A stretch of 7,301 nucleotides of DNA from Caldifarciminota bacterium. Its GTDB lineage: Bacteria > WOR-3 > Hydrothermia > WGAB01. Location of the stretch: contig WGAB01000056.1 in NCBI GenBank assembly GCA_015489295.1, positions 1 through 7,301 on the forward strand, read 5' to 3'. A model generated the notes under the pieces. It was not told the DNA's origin. It saw only the letters and a list, made by a program, of their open reading frames with translations, and searched no databases. Both the position numbers and the translations under genes were made by a program. Of the stretch, positions 1 to 6,909 are shown one piece after another; the stretch's first letter is position 1; every line of letters starts with the position of its first letter.

Positions 1-539
1 AGTTTGCCCGTGTCGCTCTGGTAGGTGGCCAGGTCGTAAAAGGTGGCCACCACATAGAGTTTGCCGTTGTAGGTCAGGATGCCGTCGGGCGCGCGGCCCA
101 CGGCCACGGAATCGGTCACCTGCAGGTGTTCGTTCAGGCGGTACACCAGGTTGCGGGTGAAGGAGGTCACATAGAAGTCGCCGTTCAACTCGGCCACCTG
201 CATGGGGTTGGAGCCGTTGGGCAGCGGGGCTTCCTCCACCACGCTGGGGCCCTGGGGCTCAATCACCTGCAGGGACGGCGCGGCCGAGAAGCCGGAGTTG
301 ACCAGGTAAAACCGGCCGTCGGATTCCATGAGGAAGTTGGGGGTGTTGCCGGTAACGAACCGGTCGGGCAGGAGGGTATCGCGGTCCACATCGTAGAGGT
401 CCGCGGTTTCGCTCAGGCCGTAAACGATCAGGACACGGCGGAAGACCTGGGGATACCCGTGGTCCACGATCCCACGGTCACACCCGAAGAGGCCGAGCAG
501 CATCGGCAACGCCACAAGGGCAACCCACACACGCTTCAT
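1..539 (-). CDS. YncE-like beta-propeller lipoprotein, BtuG-like candidate (C-terminus beyond window)
   Basis: The reading frame stays open from ATG 539 to the left edge (179 full codons). The N-terminus is a lipoprotein signal: MKR, a hydrophobic stretch, then the lipobox LFGC with the lipidated Cys at residue 20. The mature part has the rhythm of a YncE/NHL-type beta-propeller. Gly-x-x-Pro turns at residues 64-67 (GNTP), 109-112 (GSNP) and 148-151 (GRAP) each precede a strand such as GRFYLVNSG, GDFYVTSF or GKLYVVATF, so a blade repeats about every 40-45 residues. Its start overlaps the stop of the upstream btuB-like gene, so it belongs to the same riboswitch-controlled operon. In Bacteroides, BtuG is a surface propeller lipoprotein that sits on BtuB and binds cobalamin very tightly. 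The position and fold here suggest the same role, but that is inference, because propellers of this type have many functions. An Asp at +2 after the Cys is notable. The gene itself is confident; the B12 role is moderate. Confidence 0.85.
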   Translation of the reverse strand, partial: MKRVWVALVALPMLLGLFGCDRGIVDHGYPQVFRRVLIVYGLSETADLYDVDRDTLLPDRFVTGNTPNFLMESDGRFYLVNSGFSAAPSLQVIEPQGPSVVEEAPLPNGSNPMQVAELNGDFYVTSFTRNLVYRLNEHLQVTDSVAVGRAPDGILTYNGKLYVVATFYDLATYQSDTGK

Positions 540-2287
540 CAAACACCTCCTTGGTTTTGGTTTCGGGAAAACAAACGGTGCAAAAAACCCGGAACCGCGC
601 CGTTCCAGGTGATTTCGGCGATTCCGGTGCGGCCGGGCTGGGGGATCCCCCGGATCCATTCGTAGCGCTGATCCAGCAGGTTCCGGCCCTCCAGGTGCAG
701 GTGCACCGGCCCAAGGGGCAGGCGGCACCGGAGGTCCAAAAGGTGCACGGGCTCCAGGGTTTTGGGGCCGGCGGGGCGCTCCCATCGGGGGCCGATCCAG
801 CGATACACCGCGGTTACCGGGCCCAGGGACAGGGCGAATCGGCCCTGGGCCCAGGGTACATACACGAGATGGGTGGGGGCCTGGAGCCGCCAGAAACCGG
901 AAACCGCACCCTCCAAAGTGAAGGGGCCAATTTTGGTGCGAGCCAGGGCCTCGGCGCCCTCCAGCACCGCTCGGCTCAGGTTCACGGGCCGGTACCGGCC
1001 CTCAGCGTCCGGCACCCACTGGATCCGATCCCGCACCTGGCGATGGAACAGGGCAACCCGCAGGCGCCGGGCGCCGTGGCCGTGTTTCCAGCCGACCTCG
1101 GCCTCCCAGGCCCGCTCGGGTCGGAGCGCCGGGTTGCCGCGGGCAAAGGGATCCTGCGGCCAGTAGAGTTCGTTGAAGGTGGGCTCGCGGAAGCCGTTGG
1201 ACAGGCGCGCGTACAGCCCTGCGGGCACCTGAAAACCCGCCGAGGCGGTCCACACCGGCCGCTGGATGCTGGTACTGACATAGCCCCGCAGGGCCACCAG
1301 GGCCAGGGCCGGCCCCCAGTGGAGGGTATCCCGGAGGGCCGCCTGGGCGGCCAGGCGCTCGCGGAAGCCCACGGTGGTGGAGCGCAGCCGGGCGTAGGTG
1401 CCCCGCAGTTCCCAGAGGCCGCGGCGGTACCGAAGGTCCAGGGTGCCCTCGCGGTGCCGGGCCGGGGGCAGGGCCGCCGGGCGGTACCGGGTGTCGTGGA
1501 GCACCCAGGACCCCTGGAGCCCGCCCCACCGGACCCCGAGGAGGGCCAGGGTCTGGTCCAGGCTGTCGGGATGGGGGCTGAAGTTAGGGATCCGGGGCAG
1601 GCCGCCGCTGCGGCCGCTCCACAGGGCCAGGAGTTCCAGGGAACTATGGAACCAGCGCACGGCCGCGGCCCGGCGCCGGCTCCCCAGGTTCCGGATTTCC
1701 AGGGGTCGGCCGAAGGCGTCGGTGGCCCGGAACCCCTCCGGCCCCTGGTGCCACCCGAGGGACACCTGGACCAGGCTGTTTTCCGCCAGGGGCAGGGAAT
1801 GGTGGGCCACCAGGCCGTGGTCGCCCAGCGAGCCCGCCCACAGGGCCACCCGGGGCCGGAAATCCAGTTGCAGGTTCACCACCCCGGCCATGGCGTCGGC
1901 GCCGAAGTAGGCCGAGGTGGGATTGGCCACGGTTTCCACGGCCTGCCAGAAACCCCGGGGGAAGAGGTGCAGGTCCAGGTAGCCGGTTTGGGCGGGTTTC
2001 ACCGGGAACCCCTCCAGGAGCACCTGCAGTTCCTCCACGGCGCTCCCGCGGAGCGACAGGCCGGCGATGCCCAGGTAGTCGCGGATAGCCAGGCCGGGCC
2101 AGCCGGCGAGATCAGTCGGCGATGCCGCCGCCACTTGCAGGTACGACAGGGGCAGGCGATGGGCCTGGTCCAGGGACCGGGTGCCCCACACCACGATTTC
2201 CCGGGCGAGGTAATAGGTGCCCGTATCCGCGGGCGGGCTCAGGAGCGCCGCCCCGGCCACGAGAACGCCGAGCCATCCAAACATCAT
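539..2287 (-). CDS. btuB: TonB-dependent outer-membrane receptor, BtuB-like (cobalamin uptake)
   Basis: A 582-residue protein, close to E. coli BtuB in length, likely carrying cobalamin or a related corrinoid across the outer membrane using TonB energy. A short signal peptide (residues 1 to about 20, hydrophobic LGVLVAGAALL, ending SPPA) precedes a TonB-box-like EIVVWGTR at 30-37. The plug (about 40-145) has LSLRG at 77-81, VLLEGFPV at 89-96 and the late-plug signature SAYFGADAMAGVVNLQLD at 125-142. The barrel (about 146-561) includes the receptor motif LSNGFREPTFNELYW at 362-376, followed by GNPALRPERAWEAEVG at 384-399. It closes with NLLDQRYEW at 536-544 and a last strand ending at Trp561. 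About 21 residues follow that strand, unusual for a protein whose final residue is normally the aromatic end of the barrel. Family features show a TonB receptor; B12 specificity rests on the riboswitch directly upstream. ATG 2287 is followed by a second ATG at 2284; either could serve, and the SD AAAAGGA sits suitably upstream. Confidence 0.92.
   Translation of the reverse strand: MMFGWLGVLVAGAALLSPPADTGTYYLAREIVVWGTRSLDQAHRLPLSYLQVAAASPTDLAGWPGLAIRDYLGIAGLSLRGSAVEELQVLLEGFPVKPAQTGYLDLHLFPRGFWQAVETVANPTSAYFGADAMAGVVNLQLDFRPRVALWAGSLGDHGLVAHHSLPLAENSLVQVSLGWHQGPEGFRATDAFGRPLEIRNLGSRRRAAAVRWFHSSLELLALWSGRSGGLPRIPNFSPHPDSLDQTLALLGVRWGGLQGSWVLHDTRYRPAALPPARHREGTLDLRYRRGLWELRGTYARLRSTTVGFRERLAAQAALRDTLHWGPALALVALRGYVSTSIQRPVWTASAGFQVPAGLYARLSNGFREPTFNELYWPQDPFARGNPALRPERAWEAEVGWKHGHGARRLRVALFHRQVRDRIQWVPDAEGRYRPVNLSRAVLEGAEALARTKIGPFTLEGAVSGFWRLQAPTHLVYVPWAQGRFALSLGPVTAVYRWIGPRWERPAGPKTLEPVHLLDLRCRLPLGPVHLHLEGRNLLDQRYEWIRGIPQPGRTGIAEITWNGAVPGFLHRLFSRNQNQGGV
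544..552 (-). promoter_or_regulatory. Shine-Dalgarno of the propeller lipoprotein gene, inside the 3' end of btuB
   Basis: The minus strand reads AAGGAGGTG and then TTTG before ATG 539, a near-perfect ribosome binding site with about 6 nt from GGAGG to the start codon. It lies within the last codons of the upstream receptor gene. It decides the start of the lipoprotein and, together with the TGATG stop/start overlap, points to translational coupling or reinitiation. Confidence 0.85.
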
Positions 2288-2290
2288 GAG

Positions 2291-2322
2291 CAGTCCTTTT
2301 CCCGCAGTGGTGAAAAGGACCG
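2291..2322 (-). promoter_or_regulatory. Riboswitch expression platform: SD-sequestering P13-type hairpin
   Basis: On the minus strand, CGGTCCTTTTC (2322-2312) pairs with GAAAAGGACTG (2301-2291) in an 11-bp stem with one G-U pair, closing a 10-nt loop, ACCACTGCGG (2311-2302). The 3' arm contains AAAAGGA, the only good Shine-Dalgarno for the btuB start at 2287, so the closed hairpin hides it. Loop bases TGCGG (2306-2302) are exactly complementary to CCGCA in aptamer loop L5 (2522-2518). This is the L5-L13 kissing contact known from cobalamin riboswitches. Ligand binding would stabilise the hairpin and block translation. No U-tract follows the 3' arm, so it is not an intrinsic terminator. Confidence 0.85.
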
Positions 2323-2391
2323 ACCTCAGGGACTGGAGGAGAACCTGTGCAACCGTTCCCCGCCCCGCACCCCGGAGGCGGTCAGTTCAGG

Positions 2392-2565
2392 GGTTCCGGG
2401 TAGGTCTCCCGGCTCGCAGGGGGCGTGCGCCCGGCCTTCCGCCTTCCCAAAGGGCCGGCCCCCTCAGGACCCGATCCCTTCAGTGGCCTGGATGGAAGGC
2501 CTTTCCCTGCACACGGTTGCGGGGGCAGCGTGGGATTCGCACCCACTTCCCTTGGCCCCGGAACC
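2392..2565 (-). promoter_or_regulatory. Cobalamin (adenosylcobalamin-type) riboswitch aptamer
   Basis: Read on the minus strand, the conserved parts appear in order. The closing stem GGTTCCGGG (2565-2557) pairs perfectly over 9 bp with CCCGGAACC (2400-2392). Next come GCCAAGGGAAGT (about 2556-2545), then a P4 hairpin of the type GTGGG-TGCGAAT-CCCAC, then GCTGCCCCCGCAACCGTG, which carries P5/L5 with L5 bases 2522-2518. Then come GCCACTG (2487-2481), GGGAAGG near 2448-2442, a GC-rich peripheral arm, and the B12 box GAGCCGGGAGACCTACC (about 2415-2399). These match the class-I cobalamin riboswitch consensus, with its peripheral P6 region, that controls btuB and B12 synthesis genes in many bacteria. 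It lies in the leader of the btuB-like gene and is expected to repress translation when cobalamin is plentiful. Confidence 0.96.
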
Positions 2566-2571
2566 GGCGAA

Positions 2572-2600
2572 ATTATACAGGCCCCCATCGCCCCCACTTC
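2572..2600 (-). promoter_or_regulatory. Putative promoter of the B12 uptake operon
   Basis: The minus strand carries a perfect TATAAT at 2577-2572. No good -35 is present: the hexamer at a 17-nt spacing is GAAGTG (2600-2595), a poor match. A start 6-7 nt downstream of the -10 falls at about G2565, the first base of the riboswitch closing stem, which supports this placement. The weak -35 leaves room for an activator or another sigma factor. Confidence 0.6.
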
Positions 2601-2685
2601 TTTCTCAGAACCCACCCGTTGCCAGATCCTGCGCCCGGTGGAAACCTGCCGCCCGCAGCGAGCAATCTCTTTCCGCCACAAAAGG

Positions 2686-2714
2686 TTGACACCCACCGCA
2701 TTTTCAGCAAAAAT
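2686..2714 (+). promoter_or_regulatory. Putative sigma70-type promoter of the large secreted protein
   Basis: A perfect -35 TTGACA (2686-2691) is followed at 17 nt by AAAAAT (2709-2714), which keeps 4 of 6 bases of TATAAT. Transcription would begin near 2721, giving a leader of about 38 nt. It is divergent from the B12 operon promoter, about 110 bp apart, with no overlap of core elements. Confidence 0.6.
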
Positions 2715-2746
2715 TAGGCCGGTCTCTTTGGCAGGGGGACTTAAAA

Positions 2747-2755
2747 AAGGAGGTG
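2747..2755 (+). promoter_or_regulatory. Shine-Dalgarno that fixes the start of the large secreted protein
   Basis: AAGGAGGTG lies just upstream of ATG 2759, with 5 nt between GGAGG and the start. A GTG at 2753 is in frame but is itself part of this Shine-Dalgarno, so it cannot be the start. The ATG at 2759 also gives a clean signal peptide beginning MWRKG. Confidence 0.88.
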
Positions 2756-2758
2756 GCA

Positions 2759-5700
2759 ATGTGGCGTAAAGGTACGGGTGTGGCACTGGCCCTGCTCTTC
2801 GGCTGGGCCTGGGCCTCCTCAAACCCTGCCGATGTTGCGCCGGGGAAGGAAACTCCACTACCCTCGTGGAAAACACCTGCCCCGGTAACCGTCAAAGCTC
2901 CGCCTCCCCGCAGCCACGGAAAACTCGGGACCGCGTCCGAAGCCCACAAACGCGTTTCCGGTCCACCCATCCGCTGGACCTTCCACGGCCTTCGGAACCC
3001 GGGCGACACCCTGCACTATGACGATCCCAATACCGCGGGTAGCAACGCCATCGGCCTTACCAACGGCGGCACCTACCAGGCGGCCGTGAAATTCACCCCT
3101 GACGAGCTCGGGCCCTATGCAGGCTATGCGGTCACTGCGGTGCTCTTCTACCACTACGAGGCCGGAACCCACTCGGGCCGCGCGATTCTGTACGGTGCGG
3201 GCTTCCCGCCTTCGGACACCCTGACCACCGAACCCTACACCGTCACCGGCCAGGGCTGGTACCTGATTCCCCTCACCACTGCCGTCCCCATCGACCCCAC
3301 CCAGGACCTGTGGGTGGCGGTGGAGATCACCCATGCCGCCGGTGAATTCCCCATCGGTGTGGACGCCGGCCCGGCTGTGGACGGCAAGGGCGACTGGGTG
3401 TACGCCGACGGCATCCCCTGGGACGAACTGCAGAACTTCGGCCTGGACTACAACTGGGATGTTCGGGCCATTGTGGAACCCTACGAGCTGCCGGACCATG
3501 ACATCTGGACCCAGGCCATCCTGGCCCCCACCGGCGAGATCCCGGCCAACGTTCCGGTAACCCCCACGGCCCGGTTCCGCAACGCGGGTTCCAACACCGA
3601 AACCTTCAACGCCTACTTTGAGATCTACCTCAACGACTCGCTGGTGTACACCGATACCTACAGCGGCGTAACCCTGGATTCCGCAGGCGTCATAGAAATC
3701 GCCTTTACCGACTGGACCCCCACCGAGGCCGGTGCCTATCTGGCCGTGGCGTACCACGATCTGGTCGACGAGAACCCCGGCAACGATACCGCTCAGGTGG
3801 CGTTCTATGTGCGGGTGTTCGGCACCGATTACCTGATCGTAGACCTGGATCCGACCCCGGGCAGCGCCGACGTCATTGACCAGAAACTCATAGGCCTGGG
3901 CTATGCCGGCCGGTACACCACCGATCCTGAGTACCTGACCTTCGACTCCCTGATCCAGTACAGCACGGTCTGGGTGTTCTGCGGCATCTACAACAACAAC
4001 ACCCGGATCACACCGGAACAGGGCGCCCAGATTGAGCAGTACCTGCAGGCGGGCGGTCGCCTGTACATCGAGGGAAGTGACCTGTGGGGCTTTGACCCCG
4101 GCGCCGGTGGCTGGAACCTCCTGCCCTGGACCGGCGTAGCCTCGGCAGAAGACGGTACCGGTGACCTCTATACGGTGGAGGGTGTGGCCAACGCTTTGAT
4201 TCCGGAGGTGGCCGGCAATTCCTGGTCCTACGGCGGGGAAAACGCGTGGATCGACCGGCTGACCCCCGACGCCAGTCCTCCGTACGGCGGCATGGCCGAG
4301 GGGTACCTGCAGAACCCGGACGTGGGCTACTTCTGTGGCGTCGCCTACGACCAGGGCGTGTGGCGCACCGTGGGCAACTCCTTTGAACTCGGAGGCCTGA
4401 GCGCCCGGGCACCCCTGGATTCCCTCGTGGCCTGGATCATGAACTTCCTGTATGCAGCGGCACCGGAACACGACGTAGCCGCGCTTTCCATCCTGGCCCC
4501 CCATTTCCTGTTCGTCGACGAAACAGCCACACCCCAGCTCCTGGTGGCCAACCTGGGCCAGAACGATGAAACCTTTGACGTCACCTTTGAGATCCTCGAT
4601 GCCGACCAGAATCCGGTGTATACCGCCACGGTAACCGGCTACACTCTGGCGGCCGGTGCCCTGGACACCGTGGTCTTCAGCCCGGACTTCGTGCCGCCCG
4701 ATCCCGGCCATTTCCAGGCCGTGGCCTACGTGAGCCTCATCGGCGACGAGCGGCCGAGCAACGACACGGCCACCGCGGCCGTGGTGGTGGCCGACACCGC
4801 CTCGCCCTCGCTGCCGGATTCCTTCACCCTGGGTCCGGACCCCTGCGACTATGTGGGGGCTTCCAGCCAGGACCTTCCGGGCAATCCGGCCCTGGCCTTC
4901 CAGTGGATCGATCCCACAGCAGGAACGCCTCTAACCCTCGGCGATGACGACTTTACCACGGTCACCCTGCCCTTCCCGTTCCCCTTCTACGACCAGGTGC
5001 TGGAGGAGATCAACGTGTGCTCCAACGGCTTCTTGGAGACCTCCACCACCACCTCCTACTCCAACCAGCCTCTGCCGGTTACCGACATCGAGAACTTCAT
5101 CGGCTACTGGGACGACCTGAATCCTTCCTCCAGCGGCCAGGTTTATTACCTGGGCACCCCGCATTTCGCGATCTTCGCCTGGGTGGACGTGCCCCACTTC
5201 GGCGCCTCGGCGGGCAACACCTACGAGATCATCCTGTTCCCGAACGGGGTCATCAAACTACAGTTCCTGAGCATGGACCCGATGTATACCAACAGTTCCA
5301 CCATCGGGATTCAGAAGGGCGATGGCTCCGACGGCTGCTACCTGCAGTATGTGGCCAACGGCGACCCGCCGAACCATATCGTGACCGACAGTACCGTCAT
5401 CCTGTTCTGGCACCGGATGTACGAGCACGACGTGGCCGTCACCGACATCCGGCCCCAGGGCCCCACGCTTCCGCATCCTCAGGATCTGGTGGTCACGGTC
5501 CGGAACAACGGCCAGAACCCCGAGGACTTCAACCTGTACGTGGAAATCGTGGACACCCTGACCGGCACCACCATCATCAGCGCCCATCAGCCGGTTACCG
5601 CGCTGCAGCCTGGCGAAACCCTGGAGGTGCCCTTCTTCCAGTGGGGCCCGCTGCCCAACCGGTATTACCAGATCACCGCCTGGATTGACCTGGCCGACGA

Positions 5701-6844
5701 GCGGCCCGACAACGATACCCTTCAGGTGATGGTGCGGACGGTCCTGCAACTGGGCGACGTGGTCTTCGGTCCCGTGAATCTCCAGGACCAGGTGGGCGAC
5801 AACCTGTTGCTGGGCGTGGAGTTTGACGGCACCCACTTCTATGTCACCGGCACGGGTGCCGACAGCTCCGAGGCTCCGCCCCACTACGTGTACGAGTTCG
5901 ACGCCACCGGCACCTTCACGGGCCACTTCTGGTACCAGCCGGACAACACCCACGATTGGGGCTGGCGCGACCTGGCCTACGACGGCACCTGGCCCGAGGT
6001 CGGCTTCGGCAACGGCCACTTCTATGCCAGTTCCTCCAACCTGGTGGACGAGTGGCACCTCTTTGCCGGCGGCCTGGTGCTGGACGGCTCCTTCCCGGGT
6101 CCGGAGAACCCGAACCGCGCCCTGGCCTGGAACCCGGAGAACGATCACTTCTTCACCGCCAACTACAACGCACCGATTTACGAGTTCGACCGGGAGGGCA
6201 ACACCCTCGGCACCTACCCCAACACCTATTTGATCTACGGTGCCGCTTACGATCCAGGGTCTGTAGACGAAGGGGTCTCCTACCTCTGGTTCGCAACCCA
6301 GGAGGCCAACCCGTACGGGGCCTACAACACCATTTACCAGTGGAGCCTGGCCACCCATAGCTACACCGGCGTCAGCATCCAGCCGCCGCCGGCTGGAAGC
6401 GAGGCCTATGCCGGAGGCCTCACCTTCTGGCCCAACTTCATGGGTGCCAGCGTGCTCTTTGAGCTGGTACAGGGTACCCCCTACGACTACCTGGTGGGCT
6501 ACTTCGTACGGTTTGCCGACGAAACCCGCACGCCGGTGGCCGTGGCTGAGGACGCGAGTATCCGCTATCCCTTCGCCCTGCGCTCGGTGCGGCCTAACCC
6601 GGCCCGGAACATAGCCCGGATCTCCTTCAGCGTACCCGAAAAGGCCCCGGTAACGGTCACCGTGTACGACATCAGCGGCCGACAGGTAGCCACGCTGCTC
6701 CAGCGCACCGTAGAACCCGGCGTCCACACCCTCACCTGGAACGCCACCGACCGGCACGGCCGTAGGGTTCCTGCCGGCGTGTACTTCGTGGAACTCCGTC
6801 AGGGCGACCATCGGGCACACCAGCGGCTGATCCTCGTGCGGTAA
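2759..6844 (+). CDS. Large secreted multidomain protein with T9SS type A sorting domain
   Basis: A 1361-residue protein exported by Sec and then most likely by T9SS to the surface or medium; its substrate is unknown. A signal peptide (MWRKG, hydrophobic core, cleavage after AWA at residue 19) comes first. Residues 82-242 form a beta-sandwich-like module of a kind seen in adhesin/gingipain-type secreted proteins (LTNGGTYQAAVKFTP, then IDPTQDLWVAVEIT, DAGPAVDGKGDWVY). Three CARDB-like repeats follow at about 244-355, 569-679 and 889-994, each opening with (D/E)HD and closing with a (D/E)xPxNDT motif. Between the first two, residues 357-565 resemble a Rossmann-like GATase1-type domain (LIVDLDP, WVFCGIYNNN, EQYLQAGGRLYIEG). 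Between the second and third, 683-887 is a nidogen-like beta domain (LPFPFPFYDQ, CSNGFLE, FIGYWDDL, NTYEIILFPNGVIKLQF). A propeller-like region (996 to about 1260) ends in a sorting domain at 1274-1361, with RPNPARN at 1278-1284, VYDISGRQVATL and GVYFVELRQG. Domain names rest on pattern recognition. It is monocistronic, with its own promoter and terminator. Confidence 0.93.
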   Translation: MWRKGTGVALALLFGWAWASSNPADVAPGKETPLPSWKTPAPVTVKAPPPRSHGKLGTASEAHKRVSGPPIRWTFHGLRNPGDTLHYDDPNTAGSNAIGLTNGGTYQAAVKFTPDELGPYAGYAVTAVLFYHYEAGTHSGRAILYGAGFPPSDTLTTEPYTVTGQGWYLIPLTTAVPIDPTQDLWVAVEITHAAGEFPIGVDAGPAVDGKGDWVYADGIPWDELQNFGLDYNWDVRAIVEPYELPDHDIWTQAILAPTGEIPANVPVTPTARFRNAGSNTETFNAYFEIYLNDSLVYTDTYSGVTLDSAGVIEIAFTDWTPTEAGAYLAVAYHDLVDENPGNDTAQVAFYVRVFGTDYLIVDLDPTPGSADVIDQKLIGLGYAGRYTTDPEYLTFDSLIQYSTVWVFCGIYNNNTRITPEQGAQIEQYLQAGGRLYIEGSDLWGFDPGAGGWNLLPWTGVASAEDGTGDLYTVEGVANALIPEVAGNSWSYGGENAWIDRLTPDASPPYGGMAEGYLQNPDVGYFCGVAYDQGVWRTVGNSFELGGLSARAPLDSLVAWIMNFLYAAAPEHDVAALSILAPHFLFVDETATPQLLVANLGQNDETFDVTFEILDADQNPVYTATVTGYTLAAGALDTVVFSPDFVPPDPGHFQAVAYVSLIGDERPSNDTATAAVVVADTASPSLPDSFTLGPDPCDYVGASSQDLPGNPALAFQWIDPTAGTPLTLGDDDFTTVTLPFPFPFYDQVLEEINVCSNGFLETSTTTSYSNQPLPVTDIENFIGYWDDLNPSSSGQVYYLGTPHFAIFAWVDVPHFGASAGNTYEIILFPNGVIKLQFLSMDPMYTNSSTIGIQKGDGSDGCYLQYVANGDPPNHIVTDSTVILFWHRMYEHDVAVTDIRPQGPTLPHPQDLVVTVRNNGQNPEDFNLYVEIVDTLTGTTIISAHQPVTALQPGETLEVPFFQWGPLPNRYYQITAWIDLADERPDNDTLQVMVRTVLQLGDVVFGPVNLQDQVGDNLLLGVEFDGTHFYVTGTGADSSEAPPHYVYEFDATGTFTGHFWYQPDNTHDWGWRDLAYDGTWPEVGFGNGHFYASSSNLVDEWHLFAGGLVLDGSFPGPENPNRALAWNPENDHFFTANYNAPIYEFDREGNTLGTYPNTYLIYGAAYDPGSVDEGVSYLWFATQEANPYGAYNTIYQWSLATHSYTGVSIQPPPAGSEAYAGGLTFWPNFMGASVLFELVQGTPYDYLVGYFVRFADETRTPVAVAEDASIRYPFALRSVRPNPARNIARISFSVPEKAPVTVTVYDISGRQVATLLQRTVEPGVHTLTWNATDRHGRRVPAGVYFVELRQGDHRAHQRLILVR

Positions 6845-6866
6845 GGTTTCGGAACCTTCAAAGACT

Positions 6867-6908
6867 CGGGCGGGGCCGCCGCGTACGCGGCGGCCCCGCC
6901 CGTTTTGT
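6867..6908 (+). terminator. Strong rho-independent terminator
   Basis: Two 16-nt arms (6867-6882 and 6887-6902) are perfectly complementary and almost entirely G+C, with a GTAC loop. They are followed by TTTTGTCTT from 6903. The hairpin lies 23 bp past the TAA of the large secreted protein gene and ends its transcript. The opposite strand lacks a good T-run after the hairpin, so it acts mainly in the plus direction. Confidence 0.93.
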
Positions 6909-6909
6909 C

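Noticed and set aside
2291..2322. Hairpin before btuB as an intrinsic terminator
   Set aside because: The 3' arm is followed by CTCATGATG and not by a U-tract. The only T-run is in the 5' arm, so SD sequestration fits better.
2578..2685. Possible small gene or RNA in the divergent intergenic region
   Set aside because: No start with a ribosome binding site, no conserved RNA motif and no strong hairpin are visible; it appears to be only the upstream promoter region.
551..2689. A 712-codon open frame on the plus strand opposite the btuB-like gene
   Set aside because: It is low-complexity (rich in Gly, Pro, Gln), has no recognisable domain, and runs across the riboswitch. It is an antisense by-product of GC-rich codon use in a clear TonB receptor gene.
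2753..2758. In-frame GTG start two codons upstream of ATG 2759
   Set aside because: The GTG is part of the Shine-Dalgarno AAGGAGGTG and has no binding site of its own.
2858..4711. A 617-codon open frame on the minus strand inside the large secreted protein gene
   Set aside because: It has no domain pattern, is Gly/Val/His rich, and lies opposite strongly recognisable CARDB-like and GATase-like coding sequence. The same reasoning rejects the 552-codon minus frame at 5258-6916, which also runs through the terminator.
539..6844. Functional link between the B12 operon and the divergent T9SS cargo protein
   Set aside because: Each unit has its own promoter on opposite strands and the riboswitch acts only on the minus-strand transcript. 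Adjacency alone does not support a shared role.
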